Shown one piece after another: positions 1 through 6,200 of a stretch of 9,001 nt of DNA. How positions within the stretch are numbered: the stretch's first letter is position 1; every line of letters starts with the position of its first letter. Location of the stretch: assembly GCA_024638585.1 (NCBI GenBank), contig JAHEKA010000074.1, positions 1-9,001 of the forward strand, written 5' to 3'. Position numbers and translations under genes: made by a program. The notes below the pieces were generated by a model that saw only the letters and a program-made list of their open reading frames with translations, did no database searches and was not told the origin of the DNA. Source of the DNA: Rhodospirillales bacterium (GTDB lineage: Bacteria > Pseudomonadota > Alphaproteobacteria > SMXQ01).

Positions 1-356
1 ACCTCGGCATCGCCCTCGCCCACATTGTCGAACCAGTAGCGCGCGTTGCGCGGGACGATGATGCCCTCCATCGGGCCACATTCGGCGATGACCTCGTCGC
101 CCGGACCGTAGAAGCGGATGCGCCCGGACAGCACCGTGAACATGCCGTCGACCTTGGTGTGGTAATGCAGGTTGTTTTCCCCGCCTTCCTTGATCACCTG
201 GACCTGGGCTCGGACGATATCGGTCTGGCCCAGGCGGACGGACACCTTGGGCCGGTCGAAGCCTTCGGGCTTCTTGTAGCTGAACTTGACGAAATTGGCT
301 TCGGCATCCAGGTGATCCTGTTCGGTGACGCCGTCTCTTTCAGCGGTTGCGCTCAT
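1..356 (-). CDS. Small cupin-domain protein (C-terminus cut by window edge)
   Basis: The reading frame starts at the ATG at 354-356 and stays open to the window edge, giving the first 118 residues. AAGGAGAG lies 4 bases upstream of the ATG, which supports this start. The region around residues 58-80 (HYH, then a VLSG turn) matches cupin motif 1, and the segment around residues 95-110 (a GPMEG turn, then PRNARYWFDN) matches motif 2 of a single-domain beta-barrel cupin. The usual motif-1 glutamate position is Asp/Gly and the usual motif-2 histidine is Tyr, so metal binding may be weakened or absent. There is no signal peptide, so it is probably cytoplasmic. Cupins of this size range from dioxygenases and isomerases to non-enzymatic ligand-binding proteins, and I cannot pick a reaction. 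It lies 87 bp downstream of the DUF1491 gene on the same strand but has its own promoter-like sequence. Confidence 0.85.
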   Translation of the reverse strand, partial: MSATAERDGVTEQDHLDAEANFVKFSYKKPEGFDRPKVSVRLGQTDIVRAQVQVIKEGGENNLHYHTKVDGMFTVLSGRIRFYGPGDEVIAECGPMEGIIVPRNARYWFDNVGEGDAE

Positions 357-399
357 AAAACTCTCCTTTGGCGTTTTCCTCGGATTATTGATTGCTGTC

Positions 400-426
400 A
401 TTATACCAGAGAACACCGCCTGACAA
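400..426 (-). promoter_or_regulatory. Sigma-70-type promoter with extended -10 for the cupin gene
   Basis: On the minus strand the -35 is TTGTCA (421-426, 5 of 6 to consensus) and the -10 is a perfect TATAAT (400-405). The spacer is 15 bp, shorter than the usual 16-18. The bases just upstream of the -10 read TGG, an extended -10 (TGn) element, which can compensate for poor -35 spacing. Transcription would begin near 393, leaving a 5' leader of about 37 bases with a good Shine-Dalgarno sequence. This suggests the cupin gene is transcribed independently of the DUF1491 gene. Confidence 0.6.
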
Positions 427-443
427 AATCGGGCCTGAAGGGC

Positions 444-788
444 TCACTCTTCCAGAATGTCCCCGTCGATCTCGTAAGCGCCCTGCGGGTCCTGGACCTC
501 CAGCACCCAGATGTCGGGATCGAATTCTCCCTGGCGCGTGACATAGGCGTCGGCCTCCGCCTCGGCGACCGGATCGGGTCCCAGGGGGCGCATCCAGGCG
601 CGGGCGCCGGTCGGACCGGTGGTCTGGGCCAAAAGGTCGGCCCGTCCGTCGCCACGCAGCAGCTTGAGCACGACCGTACCGCCATCCCCATCGCCCCGGC
701 GCAGGACGGTCAGCGCGATCCCCGCCCGGTCGCAAAGGCGCAACTGGGCCTTGACCCAGATGCCGGGCTTGAGACGCGGTTCAAACAT
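444..788 (-). CDS. DUF1491 family protein
   Basis: This is a 114-residue soluble protein of unknown function. The N-terminus (MFEPRLKPGIWVKAQLR), the VLRRGDGDGGTVVLK segment and the late IWVLEV segment fit the DUF1491 family as I recall it, a short protein found mainly in Alphaproteobacteria with no assigned role. I chose the ATG at 786-788 because family members begin at the MFEPRL position; the frame can be extended 5 codons to a TTG at 803, which adds only arginines and a proline. No clear Shine-Dalgarno sequence precedes either start, since the upstream bases are a GCGG repeat. It is divergent from the VOC gene, with 79 bp between the two starts. There are no membrane segments or recognised catalytic motifs. 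Confidence 0.8.
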   Translation of the reverse strand: MFEPRLKPGIWVKAQLRLCDRAGIALTVLRRGDGDGGTVVLKLLRGDGRADLLAQTTGPTGARAWMRPLGPDPVAEAEADAYVTRQGEFDPDIWVLEVQDPQGAYEIDGDILEE

Positions 789-810
789 CGGCCGCCGCCG
801 CAAGATGGGC

Positions 811-840
811 TTGGCCAGCGCCGTGCCCCGCCTCTATAAT
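811..840 (+). promoter_or_regulatory. Sigma-70-type promoter for the VOC gene
   Basis: A perfect -10 TATAAT lies at 835-840. An imperfect -35, TTGGCC, lies at 811-816 (4 of 6 to consensus) with an 18-bp spacer. Predicted transcription starts near 847, about 20 bases before the ATG at 868, with AAGGGGAGA at 855-863 as the ribosome binding site. The -35 falls within the leader of the divergent DUF1491 gene. Confidence 0.5.
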
Positions 841-867
841 TGCGCCAAGCATCAAGGGGAGAATGCC

Positions 868-1254
868 ATGATCAACATGAAGGGTCTGACCCATTTCACC
901 ATTCCCGTCACCGACCTGCAACGGTCCAAGGATTTCTACGTCAATACGCTGGGCTTCAAGTTCGAGCGCGAAAATCGGCATATGGTGTTCGTCAGCTGCC
1001 AGGACGACTATTTCGTGCTGACCCATTCGGAGAACCCCATCGACCCCAACAAGGGCGACAAGCACGACATCCACACCGCCTTCTACGTGGACCCCGACGA
1101 ATACGACCGCGCGGCGAAATACCTCAAGGACAAGGGCGTGCACATCCTCAAGGACGAGGAACGCCACGGCGACGCGACCTTCACCGGGCGCAGCCTGTAT
1201 TTCCACGATCCCGACCGCAACGTGCTTGAGCTCCACGATTCCGATAAGGACTGA
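868..1254 (+). CDS. VOC-fold protein (glyoxalase/bleomycin resistance/extradiol dioxygenase superfamily)
   Basis: A 128-residue single-domain protein with two beta-alpha-beta-beta-beta modules. Module 1 opens with LTHFTIPVTDLQRSKDFY (residues 7-24, candidate metal ligand His9). Module 2 opens with DIHTAFYV (residues 67-74, candidate ligand His69) and ends with YFHDPDRNVLELHD (residues 111-124, candidate ligand Glu121). The HDPDRNVLEL ending is typical of VOC proteins, which bind a divalent metal as dimers. The start is supported by AAGGGGAGA 5 bases upstream of the ATG. An earlier in-frame extension exists from 619 but lacks a binding site and runs antisense through the DUF1491 gene. Its substrate cannot be told from sequence: lyase, dioxygenase and antibiotic-binding members all look alike at this level. 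It appears to be monocistronic, with its own promoter and a terminator 33 bp after the stop. Confidence 0.88.
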   Translation: MINMKGLTHFTIPVTDLQRSKDFYVNTLGFKFERENRHMVFVSCQDDYFVLTHSENPIDPNKGDKHDIHTAFYVDPDEYDRAAKYLKDKGVHILKDEERHGDATFTGRSLYFHDPDRNVLELHDSDKD

Positions 1255-1287
1255 ACGGCGGCACGGAGCCCGGCAAGGGATGCGAAA

Positions 1288-1311
1288 AAGGGCGGCCTCC
1301 GGGCCGCCCTT
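1288..1311. terminator. Bidirectional intrinsic terminator between convergent genes
   Basis: A perfect 10-bp stem, AAGGGCGGCC (1288-1297) with GGCCGCCCTT (1302-1311), closes a 4-base loop. On the minus strand the stem is followed by a run of five T, so it is a good terminator for the amidohydrolase gene. On the plus strand the T tract is short (CTTCG), so termination of the VOC gene may be weaker. The same stem recurs at 7039-7062. Confidence 0.85.
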
Positions 1312-1335
1312 CGTGAGTCTCAGCTTGGTCCGCCG

Positions 1336-2385
1336 TCAGTGCAGCCCGTAGAGCCGCGTGGAATTGGGGCCGAGGATCTTGTCGATGCTCACGGCCGGCA
1401 CTTCGCCGCTTTCACGCAGGATGCGCAGCGCCTCGATCTCCGCCGATGTATCGGTATGACCGTAGTCCGTTCCCACCACCAGGTTGTCGTCGCCGACCCG
1501 TTTGATGATGTAAGGGACGTCGTCGGTCACCTCGATCGTGACATAGATGTTGTTGGCGCCCAGAGGATCCGAATCGAGCCGCCGGCCCTTGCGCTTGAGG
1601 CGCTTGTCCGCGTCGATCAGCGCATGGGGAATCCAGCTGGCGCTCGCCTCGATGAATCCCCAGCGCAGTTCCGGGAAGCGCTTGGGCACCTCGAACTCCA
1701 AGAGACCGTGGAAGCTCGACGCCATGGAACACTTGAACCGGGCGTAATTGTGCGGTTCCAGGAACTTGTTGTTGGTGACGGACCCGTTGCCGGCGTGGAA
1801 GGTGATGGCGAGGTCGAGTTCCTGGGCGTGCTCATAGAGCGGGAAGAAGTAGGATTCGAAGGCCTGACGGTCGCATTCGTAGGGCCGGACGAAGATCGAA
1901 ACGGCCCCGTTCTCCTTGCAGAATTCCAGCTCCTCGCGGATCCGGTGCATGGAATTGAGTGGCACCATGCAGGCCCAATAGAGGCGGTCGGGCGCCTGTT
2001 TCCAGATCTCGGCCAGCCACTGGTTATAAGAATGATAAAGAGCCAGTTCCGCCGCCGCATCGGGAGCGCAGGGCGACAGGAAGATGGTGGTGTAGAGGAC
2101 CTGCACGTCGATGCCGAGCTGGTCCATATGGTCGATCCGGCGCTTGACGTCGGCCATCTCCCGGGATTCCGCGGGCAGGTCGTCGAAATTGACGTTGCTG
2201 TCCGACGGCTGGATATTGGTGCCGAAGGCCCACCACTGCTTGGAGACGCCGCCGCGATTGGTCTTCCGTTCGGCGCCGCTGATCTGCTCTAGGACCATCG
2301 GCGCATATCTCTTGTCTTCGGCGGCCAGATAGCTCCAGGTCTTGTCGTTTTCGATCACATGGGCATCGGCATCGATGACGGTCAT
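1336..2385 (-). CDS. Amidohydrolase-2 family metal-dependent hydrolase or decarboxylase
   Basis: A 349-residue TIM-barrel protein of the amidohydrolase-2 family, which contains ACMSD-type and resorcylate-type decarboxylases as well as hydrolases. The N-terminus DADAHVIEND (residues 5-14) supplies the strand-1 metal site as D7-x-H9 rather than the classic HxH. Other expected elements are TFHAGNG (His197), GFIEAS (Glu246) and GTDYGHTD (Asp307, the usual strand-8 aspartate). The C-terminal KILGPNSTRLYGL is the characteristic ending of this family. The length is full, there is no signal peptide, and it is probably cytoplasmic. GGGAGGA lies 5 bases before the ATG. It is divergent from the molybdenum hydroxylase operon across 339 bp, which suggests a shared regulator and perhaps a shared pathway: the hydrolase could process a product of the hydroxylase. 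Whether it decarboxylates or hydrolyses, and its substrate, cannot be read from the sequence. Confidence 0.9.
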   Translation of the reverse strand: MTVIDADAHVIENDKTWSYLAAEDKRYAPMVLEQISGAERKTNRGGVSKQWWAFGTNIQPSDSNVNFDDLPAESREMADVKRRIDHMDQLGIDVQVLYTTIFLSPCAPDAAAELALYHSYNQWLAEIWKQAPDRLYWACMVPLNSMHRIREELEFCKENGAVSIFVRPYECDRQAFESYFFPLYEHAQELDLAITFHAGNGSVTNNKFLEPHNYARFKCSMASSFHGLLEFEVPKRFPELRWGFIEASASWIPHALIDADKRLKRKGRRLDSDPLGANNIYVTIEVTDDVPYIIKRVGDDNLVVGTDYGHTDTSAEIEALRILRESGEVPAVSIDKILGPNSTRLYGLH

Positions 2386-2442
2386 TGCTGTCCTCCCGGG
2401 CCGCGTCGCGCGGGCCCCATCGCATCCCTTGGTCCGGGCATC

Positions 2443-2475
2443 TTAGCCGCTGCAGCGAAGCGGGAAAACGGCTAA
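2443..2475. repeat. Inverted repeat upstream of the amidohydrolase gene (candidate operator)
   Basis: Perfect 7-bp arms TTAGCCG (2443-2449) and CGGCTAA (2469-2475) flank 19 bases. The left arm overlaps a second, perfect 10-bp palindrome, CGCTGCAGCG (2448-2457). It lies 58-90 bp upstream of the amidohydrolase start and overlaps a weak minus-strand -10 candidate. It could be a regulator binding site or an RNA hairpin in the leader; short dyads also occur by chance in GC-rich DNA. Confidence 0.3.
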
Positions 2476-2663
2476 AGACAAGACGATCTCCAGACGGAAT
2501 TAGTTGCGGAGGGATCGTAATTTTTCCTCCACCTTTGGCGGCAAACTCGATACTATCCGGCCCGACCCGTTCGGCGCCGTGTCACACCCGCGGTGCCGCC
2601 AAATGACGGCAACCCAACCGGTCAGTCGGCCCGGCCAAGCGCCCTGAGACGGCCAGCCCCCGA

Positions 2664-2678
2664 TTGGGATCTGCCCAA
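2664..2678. promoter_or_regulatory. LysR-type box-like dyad upstream of the large-subunit gene
   Basis: TTGGG, five bases, then CCCAA forms a perfect 5-bp-arm dyad that contains a T-N11-A motif (T2665 to A2677), the general pattern bound by LysR-type regulators. It lies 46 bp upstream of the start codon of the molybdenum hydroxylase operon. No regulator gene is present in the window, and such short motifs are common by chance, so this is only a candidate. Confidence 0.25.
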
Positions 2679-2724
2679 CACCCTGAGGATGGCTTAACTC
2701 ACCGGAAGGACGGTTTGGGGACGT

Positions 2725-5082
2725 ATGGAAGCATTTACGGAAAAATTCGGAGTGGGACAACCGGTTCGGCGGAAAGAGGATCAGCGCCTTTTGATCGGCG
2801 GCGGCCGGTATTCCGACGATTTCAACTTCGAAGGCCAAGTTCACCTCGCGTTCCTGCGCTCGCCCTACGCCCATGGGCGCATCACCGGGATCGACATCGA
2901 TGCGGCCAAGGCGGCCCCCGGCGTGCTGGGCGTGTTCACCGGCCAGGACATGGAGGCCGATAATGTCGGCCGCTTCGAGACGGACATTCCGCTGACCGAG
3001 CTGGACGGCACCGAGATCTTCAAGACCCGGCGCCCGGCCCTGCCCACCGACAAGGTGCGCCTCGCCGGCGAACCGGTTGCCGTGGTGGTGGCGGAAACCG
3101 CCCATCAGGCGCGGGACGCGATGGAGCTGATCGATTTGCAGGTCGAGGAGCTGCCCGCCGTGGTGACTTCCCTGCAGGCGGTGGCGGAAGGCGCGGCCGC
3201 GGTGCATGACGAAAAACCCGACAATTGCGCCCTGCATTGGGAAAACGACACCCCCGACGCCTACGATGCGGCGGCCGCCAAAGCCCATAAGATCGTCAAG
3301 ATTGAGCTCATCAACAACCGGGTCATGCCGGTGCCGATGGAACCCAAATGCTGCATCGCCCAGGTCGACGACGAAACCGGTCGGATGACGGTCTATGCCC
3401 CCTTCCAGGGCGGCCGCCGGGTGCAGGGGGCGGTGGCCGACTTCCTGTTCGGCGGCGACGGAGATATGGTGCGCCATATTTCCGACAATACCGGCGGCGG
3501 CTTCGGCACGCGCTCGAAGGTCTATCCCGAGATCATTGCCATCTGCTACGCCGCCAAGAAGCTGGGGCGTACCGTGAAATGGCTGGGCGACAGATCGGAA
3601 ACCATGGTGTCCGACTATCACGGGCGGGATCAGGTCAACAGGGCCGAACTGGCGTTCGATGAAAATGCTAAGATTCTTGGCTATCGTCTTGAAACACTGA
3701 CAAATATCGGCGCCTGGGTGACCGAGAACGGGGCCCGGCTCGCGATCGACGGCGGCGGCCGCATCCTGGGCGGCTGCTACGACATTCCGGTGCTCTACTA
3801 TTCCTGCCGCAACATGATGACCAACACGGTTTCCACCGACACCTATCGCGGCGCCGGCCGGCCCGAAGCCAACTACATCGTTGAACGACTGATGGAGAAG
3901 GCCGCCCGCGAACTGGGCATCGATTCCAAGGAACTGCGGCGGCGCAATTTCATCACCACCTTCCCATACACCACACAGATGGGCATGAAGGTCGATTGCG
4001 GCGATTTCGCCGCCTGCATGGATATCGCCCTGAAGGAAGCCGATTGGAACAATTTCGAGGCCCGGAAAAAGGAATCGGCCGCCCGGGGAAAGCTGCGCGG
4101 CTTTGGCCTCGCCTCCTTTGTCGAAGGCGCCGGCGGACGGCCCGAGGAACTGATGCGGGTCCGGTTCGAAGAAGACGGCTCGGTCAACATCTACTGCGGC
4201 ACGTTCTCCCACGGACAAGGCCATGCCACGGTCTATTCGCAGATTCTCAGCGATAAGCTGGGCATCCCTTTCGACTCCATCAACCTGATCCAGGGCGATA
4301 CCGACACGGCGCCCGCGGGCGCATCGGGCACCTACGGATCGCGGTCCTCGCAGATGGGCGGGGTGGCGATCCTCCGGGCCAGCGACATCATCATCGAAAA
4401 GGGCAAGAAGATCGCCGGCCACCTGCTGCAGGCGGAAGCCGACGAGGTCGCTTTCGAGGACGGTAATTTCAAGGCCAGGGAGGGATCCGTCACCATGCAG
4501 GAAGTGGCGCGCGCCGCCCATGACCCGGCGCGGCTGCCCGACGGGCTGGAACCCGGGCTGGACGAGACCTATCACTACAAGCGCCCCGGGGGGCGCACCG
4601 ACCAGAGCTTCCCCAATGGCTGCCATATCTGCGAGGTGGAGGTCGATCCGGAGACCGGAAGCGTCGAACTTCTCGCCTATTCAGCGGCCGACGATTGCGG
4701 TACTGTCCTGAACCCGCTGATCGTCCATGGCCAGGTTCATGGCGGCGTCGCCCAGGGGATCGGCCAGGCCCTGACCGAAAACTTGGTCTATGACGAGGAG
4801 ACCGGCCAACTTCTGACCGGATCCTTCATGGATTACGCCATGCCCCGGGCCAAGGATCTGTCGGATATCAAAGCGGAATTCAATCCGATCCCGTCCACCA
4901 ATAACGAGCTGGGAGTCAAGGGCGCGGGCGAAGCGGGCTGCTGCGGCGCGCCGCCGGCTTTCGTCAATGCCGTCCTGAACGCCCTGGAACCGCTCGGCGT
5001 AAAACACCTGGACATGCCGCTAACGCCCAATAATATTTGGCACGCCATTCATGGCGCCAAGAATGAAGGAGGACCCGCCTAA
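2725..5082 (+). CDS. Xanthine dehydrogenase/CO dehydrogenase-family molybdopterin-binding large subunit (form-II CoxL-like)
   Basis: A 785-residue molybdenum-cofactor catalytic subunit, full length for the family. It opens with KFGVGQPVRRKEDQRLL and GGGRYSDDF, the usual N-terminus of CoxL-like proteins. The cofactor segment NTGGGFGTRSKVYPE lies at residues 255-269. TYRGAGR at residues 373-379 corresponds to the AYRGAGR signature of form-II proteins; genuine CO dehydrogenase has AYRCSFR with the copper-binding cysteine, which is absent here. The C-terminal VKGAGEAG carries the conserved catalytic glutamate (Glu736). It is expected to hydroxylate a carbon atom of an unidentified substrate using water, passing electrons through the 2Fe-2S and FAD subunits encoded downstream. 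The start is the only one available, since an in-frame TAA lies at 2695-2697; the ribosome binding site is poor (GGAAGGA 14 bases upstream). The stop overlaps the next gene as TAATG. Confidence 0.93.
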   Translation: MEAFTEKFGVGQPVRRKEDQRLLIGGGRYSDDFNFEGQVHLAFLRSPYAHGRITGIDIDAAKAAPGVLGVFTGQDMEADNVGRFETDIPLTELDGTEIFKTRRPALPTDKVRLAGEPVAVVVAETAHQARDAMELIDLQVEELPAVVTSLQAVAEGAAAVHDEKPDNCALHWENDTPDAYDAAAAKAHKIVKIELINNRVMPVPMEPKCCIAQVDDETGRMTVYAPFQGGRRVQGAVADFLFGGDGDMVRHISDNTGGGFGTRSKVYPEIIAICYAAKKLGRTVKWLGDRSETMVSDYHGRDQVNRAELAFDENAKILGYRLETLTNIGAWVTENGARLAIDGGGRILGGCYDIPVLYYSCRNMMTNTVSTDTYRGAGRPEANYIVERLMEKAARELGIDSKELRRRNFITTFPYTTQMGMKVDCGDFAACMDIALKEADWNNFEARKKESAARGKLRGFGLASFVEGAGGRPEELMRVRFEEDGSVNIYCGTFSHGQGHATVYSQILSDKLGIPFDSINLIQGDTDTAPAGASGTYGSRSSQMGGVAILRASDIIIEKGKKIAGHLLQAEADEVAFEDGNFKAREGSVTMQEVARAAHDPARLPDGLEPGLDETYHYKRPGGRTDQSFPNGCHICEVEVDPETGSVELLAYSAADDCGTVLNPLIVHGQVHGGVAQGIGQALTENLVYDEETGQLLTGSFMDYAMPRAKDLSDIKAEFNPIPSTNNELGVKGAGEAGCCGAPPAFVNAVLNALEPLGVKHLDMPLTPNNIWHAIHGAKNEGGPA

Positions 5083-5555
5083 TGGATATGACCGGCGAAC
5101 AAAGGATCGCAGCCCCCAAGCAAGTGGTTTGGGACGCGCTCAACAGCGAGGAGGCATTGCGGGCCTCAATCCCGGGCTGTGAGGAGGTGGAAAAGAAATC
5201 CGACACCGAATTCACGGCCAGGGTGCGGCTCTCGGTCGGGCCGGTGAAGGCCCGGTTTGCGGGCGAGGTGACGCTGAGCGATATCGACGCGCCCAATGGC
5301 TACACCCTGTCGGGACAGGGGACCGGCGGCGTTGCCGGCTTCGGCAAGGGCGAAGCCCAGGTGAAGCTTACCGAGGACGGCGAGGAAACCGTGATCAGCT
5401 ATACCGCCCATGCCACCGTGGGCGGCAAGCTGGCCCAGATCGGCCAGCGTCTGATTGATTCGACGGCCAAGAAGCTGGCCGGCCAGTTCTTTGCGAATTT
5501 CTCGGACTATCTGGACGAACGAGGCGCGAGCACCGGCGGCGGATCCGGCGCGTGA
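5082..5555 (+). CDS. CoxG-like SRPBCC-domain protein without membrane anchor
   Basis: A 157-residue SRPBCC (START/Bet v 1-like) protein of the CoxG family. The opening MDMTGEQRIAAPKQVVWDAL and IPGCEEV (residues 30-36) are characteristic, as is the later GFGKGEAQVKL strand. CoxG of the CO dehydrogenase system is about 200 residues and has a C-terminal hydrophobic anchor proposed to recruit the enzyme to the membrane. Here the domain ends after a helix (residues 115-145) and a short Gly/Ser-rich tail (148-157) with no hydrophobic segment, so it is predicted to be soluble. The start overlaps the large-subunit stop by one base (TAATG), and AAGGAGGA lies 8 bases upstream, indicating translational coupling. 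A role in recruiting the enzyme to an electron acceptor, or in maturation, is inferred from the family. Confidence 0.88.
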   Translation: MDMTGEQRIAAPKQVVWDALNSEEALRASIPGCEEVEKKSDTEFTARVRLSVGPVKARFAGEVTLSDIDAPNGYTLSGQGTGGVAGFGKGEAQVKLTEDGEETVISYTAHATVGGKLAQIGQRLIDSTAKKLAGQFFANFSDYLDERGASTGGGSGA

Positions 5556-5565
5556 CCTGACCAGC

Positions 5566-5590
5566 CGCGGCTGTGGCCCGCGCCCTTTTT
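5566..5590 (+). terminator. Weak intra-operon hairpin with T tract (possible attenuator)
   Basis: CGCGG (5566-5570) can pair with CCGCG (5578-5582) around a 7-base loop, followed by CCC and five T (5586-5590). The stem is only 5 bp and three C separate it from the T run, so it would be a leaky terminator at best. It sits just after the CoxG-like stop and may lower transcription of the two downstream subunits. Confidence 0.25.
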
Positions 5591-5598
5591 GAGGTATC

Positions 5599-5709
5599 AT
5601 GGGGATGGCATGGATCATCCTTTGGTTTGTCAATCATTCGGGTATGATCGTGCCCACCGGAATTTGGCCTGGGATGGCGCGCAATAAGGAGGGAGACCTT
5701 GTCCACTAA
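5599..5709 (+). other. Possible 36-codon leader ORF overlapping the start of the 2Fe-2S subunit gene
   Basis: An ATG at 5599 opens a 36-codon frame ending at TAA 5707-5709, 11 bases inside the next gene in another frame. GAGG lies 4 bases before the ATG. The peptide begins with a hydrophobic stretch (MGMAWIILWFV). The overlap would allow translational coupling to the TTG-started downstream gene. I see no homologue and no rare-codon or regulatory signature, so it could be chance. Confidence 0.15.
5686..5692 (+). promoter_or_regulatory. Ribosome binding site fixing a TTG start for the 2Fe-2S subunit
   Basis: AAGGAGG lies 6 bases upstream of the TTG at 5699-5701. The next in-frame ATG (5717) would remove the first beta strand and has no binding site, so the TTG is the likely start. 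Confidence 0.75.
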
Positions 5710-6178
5710 AGTCAGCATGAACGTGAACGGGAAGCCGGTTTTGGCGGACGTAGAGCCGCGGACGCTTCTCGTCCAATACCTGAGAGAGCATCTTGGACTG
5801 ACCGGGACCCATGTCGGTTGCGACACGTCCCAATGTGGATGCTGCAACGTCCATCTCAATGGCGAGGCGGTAAAGTCCTGCACCCTCTTCGCGATCCAAT
5901 GCGAAGGCCAGGACATCACCACCATCGAAGGGCTGGCCGAGGAAGACGGCACCCTGCATCCCATGCAGCAGGCGTTCTGGGAACACCACGGCCTGCAATG
6001 CGGGTTCTGCACCCCCGGCATGGTGATGGTGGCCTGCGACATCGCCCGGCGCCGGCCCGACGCCGATGAAAAGACCATCCGCCACGAACTGGAAGGCAAC
6101 ATCTGCCGCTGCACCGGCTATCAGCACATCGTCGAGGCCATCGAAAGCGGCATCAAGGCCATGAACGCCAAGGGCTGA
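5699..6178 (+). CDS. 2Fe-2S iron-sulfur subunit of molybdenum hydroxylase (CoxS-like)
   Basis: A 159-residue electron-transfer subunit with two [2Fe-2S] clusters. The N-terminal plant-ferredoxin-like domain holds Cys41, Cys46, Cys49 and Cys61 (C-x4-C-x2-C-x11-C). The C-terminal helical domain holds Cys101 and Cys104 (QCGFCTPGM) and Cys136 and Cys138 (NICRCTGYQHIVEAI). All eight ligands are present, as is Gln100, which lies near the molybdenum site in solved family members. It passes electrons from the molybdopterin subunit to the FAD subunit. It starts with TTG behind a strong Shine-Dalgarno sequence. A 143-bp gap separates it from the CoxG-like gene, long for an otherwise compact operon, while only 22 bp separate it from the FAD subunit gene. 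No signal peptide is seen, so a cytoplasmic or inner-face enzyme is expected. Confidence 0.94.
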   Translation: MSTKVSMNVNGKPVLADVEPRTLLVQYLREHLGLTGTHVGCDTSQCGCCNVHLNGEAVKSCTLFAIQCEGQDITTIEGLAEEDGTLHPMQQAFWEHHGLQCGFCTPGMVMVACDIARRRPDADEKTIRHELEGNICRCTGYQHIVEAIESGIKAMNAKG

Positions 6179-6200
6179 TCGGCGCAAGGGAGACAATCAG

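Larger units (their letters stand above)
2386..2724. other. Divergent intergenic region, no gene seen
   Basis: These 339 bp separate the amidohydrolase and large-subunit gene starts. I find no convincing small gene on either strand and no RNA gene. A long minus-strand frame crosses it but is the antisense shadow of the large-subunit gene. It has two candidate operator dyads (2443-2475 and 2664-2678). No sigma-70 promoter stands out: TACTAT at 2551-2556 (plus) and TAAGAT at 2440-2445 (minus) are possible -10 hexamers without good -35 partners. Confidence 0.7.

Noticed and set aside
159..839. A 226-codon plus-strand frame across the cupin and DUF1491 genes
   Set aside because: It is antisense to two minus-strand genes with family motifs and their own start signals, and the product resembles nothing.
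619..867. N-terminal extension of the VOC protein back to 619
   Set aside because: The extension is arginine- and serine-rich, runs antisense through the DUF1491 gene, and the ATG at 868 has a proper Shine-Dalgarno sequence and promoter placement.
1339..2292. A 317-codon plus-strand frame opposite the amidohydrolase gene
   Set aside because: It is the antisense shadow of a well-supported gene and has no family resemblance or ribosome binding site.
2500..4626. A 708-codon open frame on the minus strand, opposite the molybdenum hydroxylase large subunit
   Set aside because: Its protein has no recognisable domain and has the His/Gly/Val-rich composition typical of antisense frames in GC-rich genes. 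The plus-strand gene has all expected family motifs over the same bases.
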